Assembly (NCBI GenBank): GCA_016208315.1
Contig: JACQYF010000144.1
Coordinates: 1-42,783, forward strand
From: Chloroflexota bacterium
GTDB lineage: Bacteria; Chloroflexota; Anaerolineae; UBA4142
Length of the DNA: 42,783 nucleotides
Reading direction: 5' to 3'
Shown: positions 23,681-32,210 of the stretch, piece after piece
Numbering within the stretch: position 1 is the stretch's first letter
Layout of the letters: each line of letters begins with the position of its first letter
The notes under the pieces: model-generated
Told to the model about the DNA's origin: nothing
Seen by the model: only the letters and a program-made list of their open reading frames with translations
Database searches by the model: none
Translations under genes and position numbers: made by a program

Positions 23681-24484
23681 TTACTTGCCGCCCACGGCGG
23701 TCGCGACACGCGCATCGAGGAGGCGCACGATTTCAATGACGCCGATCGGCGGTTGTGCCCCGTCGGGATAAAACACGTAGGCCACTTCCGCAATTGCGCC
23801 CCGACGCACAACTAAAATATCTGCCCGCAGGTTGATGGTCGTCGCCGCGCCGATGGATGCGCCCAGCGCTCGGTCTTTGAATTCGTCTATTCCTTCTAGC
23901 GCACGGCACGACTTGACCGTCAGTCCCGGTCCACTGCTCAGCGCCTGGCAGAACGGTTCATGCTTGGCAATTTCCAGGTCGCCCGCGGCGATTTCTTGCG
24001 CGGTCAGGGGGTAGACCAGCAATAGCGCGATCAACTCATACGTTCGCGAATCGGTGTACAAAAAGTTCGCAAAATTTCGCGCGCGCCCAGTTCCAAAGCT
24101 GCCGGCGAGCGCGCTGGCAGTCATGCCCATTTGTTGCGCCTCGGCGGGCGATAACTCCCGGAAACCCGCCGGCAAGTCTTTGAGCGTTATCGTCGCCGCC
24201 GACAGGTCGGGTGTGGGCGTCGCGGTTGGCGTTCGGGTCGGCGTCGCAGTGGGCGTATTGGTGGGAGTGCGCGTTGGAGTTGAGGTCGGTGCGGCGGTCG
24301 GCGGCATTGGGGTGGCTGTCGGTGGAATGGGTGTTGCCGTTGACGGGATCGGCGTGGCCGTTGCGGGAACAGCCGTGGCCGTTAGCGGCATGGGCGAAGG
24401 TGGGGGCGATGCTGGAAGTGTTGAGACGCAAGAAACGATCAGCGTTGCCGTAACTACGGCGGTCAAAAGCTTGATGGTTTGCAT
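23681..24484 (-). CDS. TP-rich lipoprotein of unknown function
   Basis: The 267-residue protein has a lipoprotein signal (LLTAVVTATLIVSC, Cys at about 19), a long Pro/Thr/Ala linker (about 22-92, ending PTRTPTATPTPD) and a globular domain of about 170 residues (LKDLPAGFRELSPAEAQQMG, RNFANFLYTDSRTYELIALL, RRGAIAEVAYVFYP). The globular part is not recognised; a beta-rich substrate-binding or sensor role is conceivable. The ATG at 24484 follows AAGGAG. It is divergent from the G5/propeller lipoprotein, and a good promoter lies at 24553-24581. Confidence 0.8.
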   Translation of the reverse strand: MQTIKLLTAVVTATLIVSCVSTLPASPPPSPMPLTATAVPATATPIPSTATPIPPTATPMPPTAAPTSTPTRTPTNTPTATPTRTPTATPTPDLSAATITLKDLPAGFRELSPAEAQQMGMTASALAGSFGTGRARNFANFLYTDSRTYELIALLLVYPLTAQEIAAGDLEIAKHEPFCQALSSGPGLTVKSCRALEGIDEFKDRALGASIGAATTINLRADILVVRRGAIAEVAYVFYPDGAQPPIGVIEIVRLLDARVATAVGGK

Positions 24485-24552
24485 GGCTCGCTGCTCCTTG
24501 ACGAACGCAGGCGTCGTGCTCGTCGCTAACAACCATCTGGAACTTGGCGCCG

Positions 24553-24581
24553 ATTATACTACCATTTGACGCGGCTTCCAA
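24553..24581 (-). promoter_or_regulatory. Promoter of the TP-rich lipoprotein gene
   Basis: On the minus strand: -35 TTGGAA (24576-24581), 17-nt spacer, consensus -10 TATAAT (24553-24558), about 70 nt upstream of the ATG. Confidence 0.72.
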
Positions 24582-24645
24582 AAACAACTTCCGGCGCCGT
24601 TGCATTTGTTTGCGTGTGCCGCTTAGTTATGTTACACTTGCGCCC

Positions 24646-26214
24646 GTGCCCAGGATTTCCCTTATTTACTTTGTTTCCCTTGTTCTGGTCGCTTCTGCTT
24701 GCGCCCCTTCGCCCAAACGCGTCGTCCTCCTCGTGGATGGCACGCGCCGCGTCGTGGACACCGAGCAAGTGACAGTGCAAGACGTGCTGCGCGAGCAAAA
24801 CGTCGCGCTGGGCGATAACGACCGCGTCGAACCGCCGGTCTTTGCGCCGATGGACCGCAGCGCGACGATCACCGTGACCCGCGTGCAAGTGACGACCGAA
24901 ACCGCGCGCCAGCCCATTCCATTCGAGCGCAAACTCGTACGCGACGAGACTTTTCCCGAAAGCCAGATGCGGGTGCTGCAACTGGGCGCCAACGGTCAAA
25001 TCGTCATCACCTATACCATCACGATGGAGAACGGCCAGGAGACCGAGCGGCGCGAGACCGCGCGCGAGATCGTGATCCAGCCCAAGAACGAAATCCTCGC
25101 GCTGGGCACGCTGGGCAGTCTTTCGAGCGTTGCGGTCGCGGGCAGCGTGGTCTACCTCGCGAACGGCAACGCGTGGGTGATGCGGAATTCCAGTCTGGAC
25201 AAGCGCCCGCTCACCTCCACGGGCGACCTCGACGGCCGCGCGTTCTCCCTTTCGGCGGATGGACGATACCTGCTCTTTTCGCGCGCCGCCGACTCGTCCT
25301 CCAACGCGCTGAACACGCTTTGGCTGATGGATACGCTGGTCCTCGGCGAAACGCCGCGCGCGCTTTCAGTCGGCGATGTGTTGTACACCCAACTCGCGGG
25401 CGATGCGCGCTCCATCGTCTACTCGACCGGCGAAAAGACCGCGGGCGCGCCGGGCTGGAAAGCGCACAACGACCTATGGCTCGCGCCGCTCGCGACGAAC
25501 GAGATCGGCAGCACGCAGACGATTACGCTCAGTCCGAAAATGCTGTGGAACCCGGGCATGCCCGCGCCGTACAGTTGGTGGGGCGCGAATTTTGCCCTGG
25601 CGCCGGACAACCGCGCGATCGCGTATGGGTTTGCGAATGAACTCGGATTTTCCGAGATTGGCGGCGCATCGCTCGCGCCGCGTCAGGCGTTCAAAACCTT
25701 TGCGCCCTTTCGCACGTACGCCGATTGGGTGTGGGTGCCCCAAGTGGCTTGGTCGCCGGACAGCCGCTTTGTCGTGGCCGCGGTCCACGCGCCGCTCGAT
25801 TCGCCCGTCGTCGCCAACGACAATCCCACGTTCGAGATATGGGCGCTCGCGCGCGATGGCTCGGTGCGCGCGCCCCTCGCGAAGCAGACCGGTATGTGGA
25901 CCGCGCCCGCGTGGTCGCCGCCGGATGCGAAAGGGGAAAGCCAAATCGCGTTTGGCGTCGCCCTTTCGCCGAGCGATAGCGAACGCAGTCGCTATGCGCT
26001 CTACGTGATGGACCGCGATGGGGGTAACAAGAAGCAGATTTTTCCCACGAGCACGGAGGATGGCTTGACCGTGGTCCAAGTCGCGTGGGCGCCGAGCGCG
26101 CGCCAACTCATCGCGGTGCGCGACAATGACTTGTGGCTGTACGATTTCGCCACGGCGCGCTGGTCGCAATTGACGGCGAATGGCGCGTCGGCGGTGCCGC
26201 GGTGGGGGAAGTGA
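24646..26214 (+). CDS. Surface lipoprotein with DUF348, G5 domain and beta-propeller
   Basis: The protein of about 522 residues has a lipoprotein-like signal (FVSLVLVASAC), a DUF348 segment (VVLLVDGTRRVVDTEQVTV), a G5 domain (about 85-155; IPFERKLVRDETF, GQIVITYTITMENGQ) and then a TolB/WD40-like propeller with AWSPDSRFVVAA, FSLSADGRYLLFSR and APSARQLIAVRDNDLWLYD. DUF348-G5 pairs occur in wall-binding proteins of the Rpf/YabE type; the usual lytic domain is replaced here by a propeller, so it may sense or scaffold at the wall. The GTG at 24646 is the best start, just before the signal peptide. A weak TTGTTT-N16-TATGTT promoter (24606-24633) would leave almost no leader. Confidence 0.85.
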   Translation: MPRISLIYFVSLVLVASACAPSPKRVVLLVDGTRRVVDTEQVTVQDVLREQNVALGDNDRVEPPVFAPMDRSATITVTRVQVTTETARQPIPFERKLVRDETFPESQMRVLQLGANGQIVITYTITMENGQETERRETAREIVIQPKNEILALGTLGSLSSVAVAGSVVYLANGNAWVMRNSSLDKRPLTSTGDLDGRAFSLSADGRYLLFSRAADSSSNALNTLWLMDTLVLGETPRALSVGDVLYTQLAGDARSIVYSTGEKTAGAPGWKAHNDLWLAPLATNEIGSTQTITLSPKMLWNPGMPAPYSWWGANFALAPDNRAIAYGFANELGFSEIGGASLAPRQAFKTFAPFRTYADWVWVPQVAWSPDSRFVVAAVHAPLDSPVVANDNPTFEIWALARDGSVRAPLAKQTGMWTAPAWSPPDAKGESQIAFGVALSPSDSERSRYALYVMDRDGGNKKQIFPTSTEDGLTVVQVAWAPSARQLIAVRDNDLWLYDFATARWSQLTANGASAVPRWGK

Positions 26215-26245
26215 AACGCAAAACGTAAAACGTAAAACGTAATTC
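26215..26245. repeat. CGTAAAA word tract
   Basis: About four tandem 7-nt words (CGCAAAA, CGTAAAA, CGTAAAA, CGTAATT) fill the gap between two co-directional genes. No complementary arm is visible. Confidence 0.65.
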
Positions 26246-26250
26246 GGAAG

Positions 26251-29022
26251 ATGAAGATTCGGAACCTAGTTCTATTAACAGTCTATTCGCTTGTTGTCGT
26301 TGTCGCCGTTGTCATGGGCCTTGTCGCGTTTCGCGATATGCAGGAGCAGACGCGCGGGGTGACGTATGGCGCGCTGAATGATCCGACCGGCGCGTTTCGG
26401 GAACCGATGGGCGTCAACGCGGCGCTGGAGCAGTATTCGGATGCGGAGCTGCGGCGCGCGCTGGGTTTGATTCGCGACGGCGGGGTTTCCGCGATTCGCC
26501 AACATTTCCACTGGAACGATATCGAGCCGCGGCCGGGCGAGTTCGAATGGTCCAAGTGGGATCGAATCGTCGCGCAGAGCGCCGAGTATCGTCTGGATTT
26601 GATCGCCGTGTTGGACACAAGCCCCGACTGGGCGCGCGATCCAGGCGAACGCGATTTGCCGAATGCCCGGCCCGCCCGCGCGGACGACTATGCGCGCTTT
26701 GTCGCGGCGTTTGTGACGCGTTACGGCGACCGCGTCCGCTACGTGCAACTCTGGGACAACCCCAACGTACATCCGTACTGGGGCCGCCGGAACGCCGACC
26801 CCGGCGAGTACACGGCCCTACTGCGCGCGGGCGCGACGGCAGCGCGCGCGGTCAACCCAAACGTCAAGATCATTTCCGCGGGGCTGTCGCCCAACCGCGA
26901 GATGATTCGTGGGCGTCCCGATTACTCCGACGTCTTGTTCTTGCGCGGGATGTACGAAGCGGGCGCGCGCGAGGATTTCGATATTCTGGGCGCCAAGCCG
27001 TATGGCATGTGGACGGGGCCGGAAGACCGGCGCGTGGCGATGGACGTTTTCAATTTCTCGCGGGTGATTCTCCTGCGCGAGGAAATGGTCGCGCGCGGCG
27101 ATGCGGCCAAACCGGTGTGGGCGGTCGAGTTTGGGTGGAATGCGCTGCCGCAAGTGTGGGAAGGCAAGCCCTCGCCGTGGGGCACGGATACGGATCAGGC
27201 GCAGAGTGCCCGGCTGGCGCGCGCGGTGCAGCGCGCGCGGAGCGAGTGGGCTTGGATGGGCGCGATGTTCGCGCAGACGTTTCAGCCCAATGCGCCAAGC
27301 GATGATCCGGTCTGGGGTTTTGCTTTGGTAGACAGGGATGGGCAGCCGCGCGCGCTCTATTCGGCGCTCGTAGATTCGACCCGCGCGCCGGTCGCGCCGG
27401 CCGCGTTCGATTTCATGCGATTCTATCTGGCGCTCGGCGCGCTCGCGCTTGTCGGACTGGTTGCGCTGTGGCGCGGAGTGATCGTCGCCAGGCAAATGCC
27501 GTGGCTGGACGCGTGGCGCGCGATTGAGATGCGCTTTGCCGCGCTGCCAGAGGTCGCCCAGTTTGCGCTCCTCGCGCTAAGCGTCATTACGTTTTACATT
27601 TCACCTAACGCGTTCGCCAATTTCGTCTTCCTCGCGCTCATCGTTTTCCTTTTCGCCCTGCGTCTGGATTTGGCGTTGGCGATTGCCGTCTTTACGATTC
27701 CCTTTTACCTATTTCCCAAAAACCTCGTCGGCTCGATGCAGTTTTCGCTGATCGAGCTATTGACGCTGGCGGCGGTGGCGGGATGGCTGCTGCGCCAAGT
27801 CACAGGTCACAGGTCACAGGTCGCAGGTCACAGGTCACAAGGCAGAGCATGGGACTTGAGACTTGGGACTTGGGACCTGAGACTTGAGACCTGTGACCTG
27901 GCCGTTCTCTTTTTCGTTCTCGTCGGTCTGCTTTCCCTCGGCGTGGCGGCGAATTTTGGCGTGGCGAATCGCGAGTTTCGCGTGATCGTGCTGGAGCCGA
28001 CTTTGCTGTATGGCTTGATTCGCGCGGCTGGATTGGATCGGCGCGGGTTGTGGCGCTTGGTACACGCCTTTATCCTGTCGGCGCTTGCCATTTCGCTGAT
28101 CGGCTTGGGGCAATATTTCTTTACGGATTACGTGATCGTCGGCGAGAACGTGCGGCGGATTCTCGCCGTCTACGGTTCGCCGAACAACCTCGCGCTGTAC
28201 TTGGACCGCGCGCTGCCGCTGTTGGCGGCGCTGGTGGTGTTTGGGGCCGGGCGACCGAGGTCGCAGCAACGCACGGCGAAGCCGACCTCCGTCGGCTGGA
28301 CCATAGTCCACGAAGGTGGACTTGGCAATGGGTTGCGGCGACCTCGGTCGCCCCGCGTGCTCTACGCGCTCGTCGCCCTTCCCATCGCCCTGGCCTGGTT
28401 TCTCACTTACTCGCGCGCCGCGTGGCTCGGCGTAGGCGCCGGATTGTTCGTGATCGGACTGTTTAGCGGCAAGCGGGTCCGGTTGGCTCTCGCGGCGCTC
28501 ATCCTCATCGGTCTCGTTCTTCTCATCCCTTTTATCGGCACGCCACGGTTTCAATCGTTGTTTCAGGAGGGCACGGGCACCGGGTTTTTCCGCGTGAGCG
28601 TCATGCAGTCCGGCCTCGCGATGATTCGCGATCACCCGCTCTTCGGCGTGGGCTTGGACAATTTTCTGTACGAATACCCCAAATACATGCAGCCCGACGC
28701 TTGGCGCGAGCCGAATCTTTCGCATCCTCATAACATCGTTTTGGATTTCTGGGCGCGGTTGGGCGTGTTGGGCGTCGTCGCGCTGGGGTGGATGGTGATC
28801 GAGTTTTACAAGAAGGGAATAAAACAATTCCGGGAACTTGGGGGAACTCATGGGACTCTGGCGCTGGGGCTGATGGCGGGCATGACCGCGGCCCTGGCCC
28901 ACGGCATGATGGACGCCGCGTATTTCTACGTGGACCTGGCGTTTGTGTGGATGTTGATGCTAGCGCTCGTCGCAAGTCTCACGTCACAGGTCACAGGTCG
29001 CCGGCCCGCGGGTGGGGGTTGA
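26251..29022 (+). CDS. Glycosidase-like domain fused to O-antigen ligase (Wzy_C) membrane domain
   Basis: The 923-residue protein has an anchor (about 7-28), a clan GH-A-like barrel (about 45-370) homologous to the protein at 11448, then about 10 or more transmembrane segments (about 385-910) with the Wzy_C/WaaL-type ligase region (YSRAAWLGVGAGLFVIGLF, HPLFGVGLDNFLYEYPKY, SHPHNIVLDFWARLGVLG). In the barrel the WNEPN acid/base motif reads WDNPN, with Asn170 where Glu is expected, while the nucleophile-type Glu293 (WAVEFGW) remains. The domain may therefore bind rather than cut glycan. Two repeat elements lie in frame (27796-27903 and 28252-28355), encoding hydrophilic loops between membrane segments. 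It heads the polysaccharide cluster. Confidence 0.87.
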   Translation: MKIRNLVLLTVYSLVVVVAVVMGLVAFRDMQEQTRGVTYGALNDPTGAFREPMGVNAALEQYSDAELRRALGLIRDGGVSAIRQHFHWNDIEPRPGEFEWSKWDRIVAQSAEYRLDLIAVLDTSPDWARDPGERDLPNARPARADDYARFVAAFVTRYGDRVRYVQLWDNPNVHPYWGRRNADPGEYTALLRAGATAARAVNPNVKIISAGLSPNREMIRGRPDYSDVLFLRGMYEAGAREDFDILGAKPYGMWTGPEDRRVAMDVFNFSRVILLREEMVARGDAAKPVWAVEFGWNALPQVWEGKPSPWGTDTDQAQSARLARAVQRARSEWAWMGAMFAQTFQPNAPSDDPVWGFALVDRDGQPRALYSALVDSTRAPVAPAAFDFMRFYLALGALALVGLVALWRGVIVARQMPWLDAWRAIEMRFAALPEVAQFALLALSVITFYISPNAFANFVFLALIVFLFALRLDLALAIAVFTIPFYLFPKNLVGSMQFSLIELLTLAAVAGWLLRQVTGHRSQVAGHRSQGRAWDLRLGTWDLRLETCDLAVLFFVLVGLLSLGVAANFGVANREFRVIVLEPTLLYGLIRAAGLDRRGLWRLVHAFILSALAISLIGLGQYFFTDYVIVGENVRRILAVYGSPNNLALYLDRALPLLAALVVFGAGRPRSQQRTAKPTSVGWTIVHEGGLGNGLRRPRSPRVLYALVALPIALAWFLTYSRAAWLGVGAGLFVIGLFSGKRVRLALAALILIGLVLLIPFIGTPRFQSLFQEGTGTGFFRVSVMQSGLAMIRDHPLFGVGLDNFLYEYPKYMQPDAWREPNLSHPHNIVLDFWARLGVLGVVALGWMVIEFYKKGIKQFRELGGTHGTLALGLMAGMTAALAHGMMDAAYFYVDLAFVWMLMLALVASLTSQVTGRRPAGGG
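27796..27903. repeat. Tandem-word hairpin, family D (GGTCACA / GACTTGA words), inside the ligase gene
   Basis: Left arm 27796-27843 has five GGTCACA-type words; right arm 27850-27903 has GGGACTT/GACTTGA/GACCTGT words that are its imperfect complement. The frame remains open and gives 7-residue repeats (VTGHRSQ, VAGHRSQ; then WDLRLGT, WDLRLET). It encodes a loop between two transmembrane helices. Confidence 0.88.
28252..28355. repeat. Nested inverted repeat (GGGCGACCGAGGTCGC type), inside the ligase gene
   Basis: Outer arms GGGCGACCGAGGTCGC (from 28252) and GCGACCTCGGTCGCC (to 28355) pair over about 22 bp with one mismatch. Inside lie a palindrome GCCGACCTCCGTCGGC and a TGGAC/GTCCA pair. It is in frame and encodes an Arg/Gly-rich loop (RPRSQQRTAKP). 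Confidence 0.8.
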
Positions 29023-29072
29023 GACTTGACCTGTGACTTGACTTGCGACCTGAGACTTGTGACTTGTGGCCT
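28975..29072. repeat. Tandem-word hairpin, family D, at the end of the ligase gene
   Basis: GGTCACA words (28981-29000) lie in the last codons of the ligase gene. GACTTGA/CCTGTGA words follow in the spacer (29020-29072) as an imperfect complementary arm. The stop codon lies between the arms. Confidence 0.8.
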
Positions 29073-29080
29073 ACCCACGT

Positions 29081-29109
29081 TTGCCATTTGCTAATTTCTC
29101 AGTTATACT
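29081..29109 (+). promoter_or_regulatory. Promoter of the UDP-glucuronate decarboxylase-like gene
   Basis: -35 TTGCCA (29081-29086), 17-nt spacer, -10 TATACT (29104-29109). The leader is about 70 nt and contains GGAGG at 29169-29173. Confidence 0.75.
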
Positions 29110-29183
29110 GCGCCCAACTCGCTGGCTTGTGGAGCATTCCTCTCACTTGGCGCTGGCAAATTCCTCTGGAGGCATAAACACCG

Positions 29184-30125
29184 ATGCGAATCCTAGTTAC
29201 AGGCGGCGCGGGCCTAATCGGCTCGCACCTCTGCGATTACTTTATTGCGCGCGGCGATGAAGTCATCGCGGTGGACAATTTCATCACCGGCAGTCCCGAC
29301 AATATCGCCCAGTTGACGAATCATCCGCGTTTCAAGTTCATTCGTCAGGACGTCACCGATTTTCTCCGCATAGAAGGTTACCTCGACGCGGTGCTGCACT
29401 TTGCATCGCCTGCTTCTCCCGTTTCGTACACGGCTTACCCGATTCAAACACTCAAGGTCGGCGCGCTCGGCACGCACAAAGCATGCGGCCTGGCGCGCGC
29501 AAAGGGCGCGCGGTTTCTGCTCGCGTCTACCTCCGAAGTTTACGGCGACCCGCTCGTCTCGCCGCAATCGGAGAGCTATTGGGGCAATGTGAATCCGATC
29601 GGCCCCCGCGGCGTGTACGACGAAGCCAAACGCTACGCGGAAGCGATGACGCTCGCGTACCATCGCGCGCACAATCTCGATACGCGCATCGTTCGCATCT
29701 TCAACACCTATGGCCCCCGCAATGCGCTCGACGACGGCCGCGTGGTGCCGAACTTTGTTGGGCAAGCGATCCGCGGCGAACCGCTCACGGTTCAGGGCGA
29801 CGGCTCGCAGACGCGCTCGTTCTGCTACGTTTCGGATCTGGTGGAAGGGATTGTGCGCTTGCTCGAATCCAACGAGATCATGCCCGTCAACATCGGCAAT
29901 CCGAATGAGACGACTATCCTGACTTTTGCCGAAAAGATCAACTCGCTGACGGGCAACAAGGCGGGCATCGTCTTCCGCCCGCGGCCGGTGGACGATCCCA
30001 ATCGCCGCTGCCCCGACATTACGCGCGCCAAGACCATCCTCGGTTGGGAGCCGAAGGTTGGGCTGGACGAGGGGCTGCAAAAGACGATTGCGTATTTCTC
30101 GAAAAAGATAAAGGGCAAGCAGTAA
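29184..30125 (+). CDS. UDP-glucuronate decarboxylase-like SDR (UXS family)
   Basis: The 313-residue extended short-chain dehydrogenase has the NAD motif [11 protein letters not shown], the catalytic Ser/Tyr/Lys set in STSEVYG and [10 protein letters not shown], and the UXS-type segments [20 protein letters not shown] and [14 protein letters not shown]. The family makes UDP-xylose from UDP-glucuronate, supplying a pentose for envelope polysaccharide. dTDP-glucose dehydratase is the main alternative, but the ASPASP segment favours UXS. It has its own promoter and a GGAGG ribosome-binding site. It is followed by a family B hairpin and the second O-antigen ligase. Confidence 0.9.
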   Translation: MRILVTGGAGLIGSHLCDYFIARGDEVIAVDNFITGSPDNIAQLTNHPRFKFIRQDVTDFLRIEGYLDAVLHFASPASPVSYTAYPIQTLKVGALGTHKACGLARAKGARFLLASTSEVYGDPLVSPQSESYWGNVNPIGPRGVYDEAKRYAEAMTLAYHRAHNLDTRIVRIFNTYGPRNALDDGRVVPNFVGQAIRGEPLTVQGDGSQTRSFCYVSDLVEGIVRLLESNEIMPVNIGNPNETTILTFAEKINSLTGNKAGIVFRPRPVDDPNRRCPDITRAKTILGWEPKVGLDEGLQKTIAYFSKKIKGKQ

Positions 30126-30126
30126 G

Positions 30127-30180
30127 CAGTGAACAGCGAACAGTGAACAGCAAGAACTGTTGACTGTTGACTGTTCACTG
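30127..30180. repeat. Tandem-word hairpin, family B
   Basis: Left arm 30127-30150 and right arm 30157-30180 pair over 24 bp with a few mismatches (words GTGAACA, GCGAACA against GTTGACT, GTTCACT). It sits between the stop of the decarboxylase gene and the start of the ligase gene. Confidence 0.88.
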
Positions 30181-30185
30181 GTTGT

Positions 30186-31676
30186 ATGACGATGGTCGAA
30201 CACGCGCGGCGGAATCTCGCTCATTGGTGGCTTGCCCTCGCGCTCGTCGCAATCGCCGGCGCGTTGATGGCGCTGCCCCTGACGAGCGCGGTACTCGCGA
30301 TTGGCGGTGCGCTCGCGCTCCTCGCCGTTTTGCGCTGGCCCGAACTCGCGCTGTACGCGCTGATTTTCGCAGTCCCGTACGGCTCGTGGTTTCCGATTCC
30401 GGTCAGCGTGGGCAATCTGACCGCGGTGGATTTGCTCGTCGTCGTCGTGCTGGCCCTCTGGTTCGCGCGGCTGATCGCGCGGGAACACGAGATTCGCATT
30501 CGTTGGCCGCCGCTGTCGCTGCCATTTGCGATTTTCCTTTTTGCCGCGCTCTTGACGACGACCGTCGCCATCTCGCTGCAATACGCAGCCAAAGAACTCG
30601 TCAAATGGTTCGAGATGTTCGCGATGTACGTGTACGTGGCGAACAATCTCGACGCGCAAAAGGCCGCGCGCGTTCTGGCGGTGCTCCTCCTGGCCGGCGC
30701 GAGCGAAGCGGCGATTGGGATTTATCAATTCCTCTTTCGAGTCGGCCCCGAGGGTTTTAGTCTCTTCGGCCGATTCATGCGCGCCTACGGCACTTTCGAG
30801 CAGCCGAATCCGTACGCGGGGTATTTGGGGCTGATCATTCCGATCGCGCTAGGCGTGGTTCTGTCAGTGAACACGGACGAACTGCGTCCGCGTAAACAGT
30901 CAACAGTCAACACTAGGACTGTTCACCGTTCACTGTTCACGCGGACGCAGTTCGTCCGAGTTTACTGTTTACTGTTGACTGCTTCCGTCTCTCTTGTCGC
31001 GATGCTCGCCGCGCTGTTGATGAGCTGGTCGCGCGGCGCGTGGTTGGGCGTGGCCGCAGCGCTCGTCGTCGTGGTGGTCGTGCAGAGCCGCCGCGCGTTC
31101 GTGCTGAGCGTGATCGCCGCGTTCGTGCTGACGTTCGCGATCTTGCTCAGCAGCATCAACCTCATCCCCGGCGTGATTGCCGAGCGGTTCAGCGGCATCG
31201 GCGATTACTTTGGCGTGTTCGACGTGCGCGGCGTGAAGGTGGACGACGCGAATTTCGCGATCGTCGAACGGATGGCGCACTGGCAAGCCGCGTGGGAGAT
31301 GTGGCGCGACCTCCCCCTGCTCGGCGTGGGATTCGGGAATTACGTGCCGGCGTATCCCGCGTACGCGCTCCCGCGGTGGAGCGACCCGCTGGGGCACGCG
31401 CACAATTACTATTTGAACATCGCGGCGGAAGCGGGCCTCGTGGGACTGCTCGCCTACCTCGGCTTGTGGAGCGCGGCCGCGTGGCAAGGTTGGCGCGCGC
31501 TGCGCGTCACGCGCGGCATGTGGCACAGCGTCGCGGCAGGGCTGTTGGGCATGATCGTCGCGCTTGCGATTCACAACGGTTTTGATAACTTGTTTGTCCA
31601 TGGCATGGTCGCGCAGGTCGGCATCAGTCTAGGGATCACTAGTGTGATAAGCAAATCTCCAATCACCAATGACTAA
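30186..31676 (+). CDS. O-antigen ligase-family membrane protein (Wzy_C)
   Basis: The 496-residue polytopic protein has about 11-12 hydrophobic segments and the ligase/polymerase region MSWSRGAWLGVAAAL, LPLLGVGFGNYVPAYPAY and GHAHNYYLNIAAEAGLVGLLAYLG, in which the Arg and His positions are typical. It would join or polymerise glycan chains at the outer face of the membrane. A nested repeat element (30864-30979) lies in frame and encodes a hydrophilic insertion (TDELRPRKQSTVNTRTVHRS) between two membrane segments. The last residues SKSPITND come from another word tract (AATCTCC, AATCACC). ATG 30186 or 30192 may be used; a ribosome-binding site is not evident, as the hairpin occupies that place. 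Confidence 0.88.
   Translation: MTMVEHARRNLAHWWLALALVAIAGALMALPLTSAVLAIGGALALLAVLRWPELALYALIFAVPYGSWFPIPVSVGNLTAVDLLVVVVLALWFARLIAREHEIRIRWPPLSLPFAIFLFAALLTTTVAISLQYAAKELVKWFEMFAMYVYVANNLDAQKAARVLAVLLLAGASEAAIGIYQFLFRVGPEGFSLFGRFMRAYGTFEQPNPYAGYLGLIIPIALGVVLSVNTDELRPRKQSTVNTRTVHRSLFTRTQFVRVYCLLLTASVSLVAMLAALLMSWSRGAWLGVAAALVVVVVVQSRRAFVLSVIAAFVLTFAILLSSINLIPGVIAERFSGIGDYFGVFDVRGVKVDDANFAIVERMAHWQAAWEMWRDLPLLGVGFGNYVPAYPAYALPRWSDPLGHAHNYYLNIAAEAGLVGLLAYLGLWSAAAWQGWRALRVTRGMWHSVAAGLLGMIVALAIHNGFDNLFVHGMVAQVGISLGITSVISKSPITND
30864..30979. repeat. Nested family B element inside the O-antigen ligase gene
   Basis: A perfect 19-bp inverted repeat CGGACGAACTGCGTCCGCG (30874-30892 / 30940-30958) is nested with family B words (GTAAACA, GTCAACA inside; TTTACTG, GTTGACT outside). 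The coding frame is kept open throughout. This looks like two elements inserted in one another. Confidence 0.85.
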
Positions 31677-31700
31677 TTACCATATTGTGGAGGAGTTTCA

Positions 31701-32210
31701 TTGTCCAAGTTGCTCACGCTCGTGGAAGACAGGCAAGACGAACTGGGGCGCTTTACGAAATTTGCCATCGTCGGCGCGATTGGCGCCGCCGTAGATTTTA
31801 GCGTTCTCAACTTTCTCATCCTGGTTCTAGGTTGGTCCAATGTTTTTGTGAATGTGTCCTTGCCGATTGTCGTGCTCAACCCGCTGCTGAGCGGGCTGGA
31901 CTGGGGCAAGTTCTTTGCAAACCTTTTTTCAGTGGGCTGCGCGATCATCAGTAACTTTGTCTGGAATCGCTACTGGACGTTTCCCGAATCGCGCGAGCGC
32001 CGGCTGCGCACGCAGTTCGGCAAGTTCGCGCTGGTGAATCTGGTCGGCTTGGGAATCAATCAGGTCGTCTTCTTGACGCTGGACGCGCTGGTTTTTGCGC
32101 CCGTTTTCCCCGAACCGCTCGATTACAACCTGGCCAAGGGCATGGCCATCATCATGGTGCTCTTTTGGAATTTCAGCGCGAACCGGCGGTGGACGTATAA
32201 GGGAATCTAG
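31701..32210 (+). CDS. GtrA-family membrane protein
   Basis: The 169-residue protein has four hydrophobic segments and the GtrA pattern: FTKFAIVGAIGAAVDFSVLNFL at the start of the domain, ISNFVWNRYWTFPESR, then FALVNLVGLGINQVVF and FWNFSANRRWTYK at the end. GtrA proteins are thought to move polyprenyl-linked sugars across the membrane for polysaccharide modification. The start is a TTG at 31701, 6 nt after a strong GGAGGAG. It lies between the O-antigen ligase and a GT4 glycosyltransferase. Confidence 0.9.
   Translation: MSKLLTLVEDRQDELGRFTKFAIVGAIGAAVDFSVLNFLILVLGWSNVFVNVSLPIVVLNPLLSGLDWGKFFANLFSVGCAIISNFVWNRYWTFPESRERRLRTQFGKFALVNLVGLGINQVVFLTLDALVFAPVFPEPLDYNLAKGMAIIMVLFWNFSANRRWTYKGI

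Noticed and set aside
27796..29072. Clustered short repeats that might suggest a CRISPR array
   Set aside because: Words are 7 nt in direct tandem without unique spacers, and the second arm is the reverse complement; there are no cas genes.
29214..30728. Long open frame on the minus strand opposite the decarboxylase and ligase genes
   Set aside because: It covers two real genes on the other strand and passes through a family B hairpin; the product is charged and repetitive with no family match.
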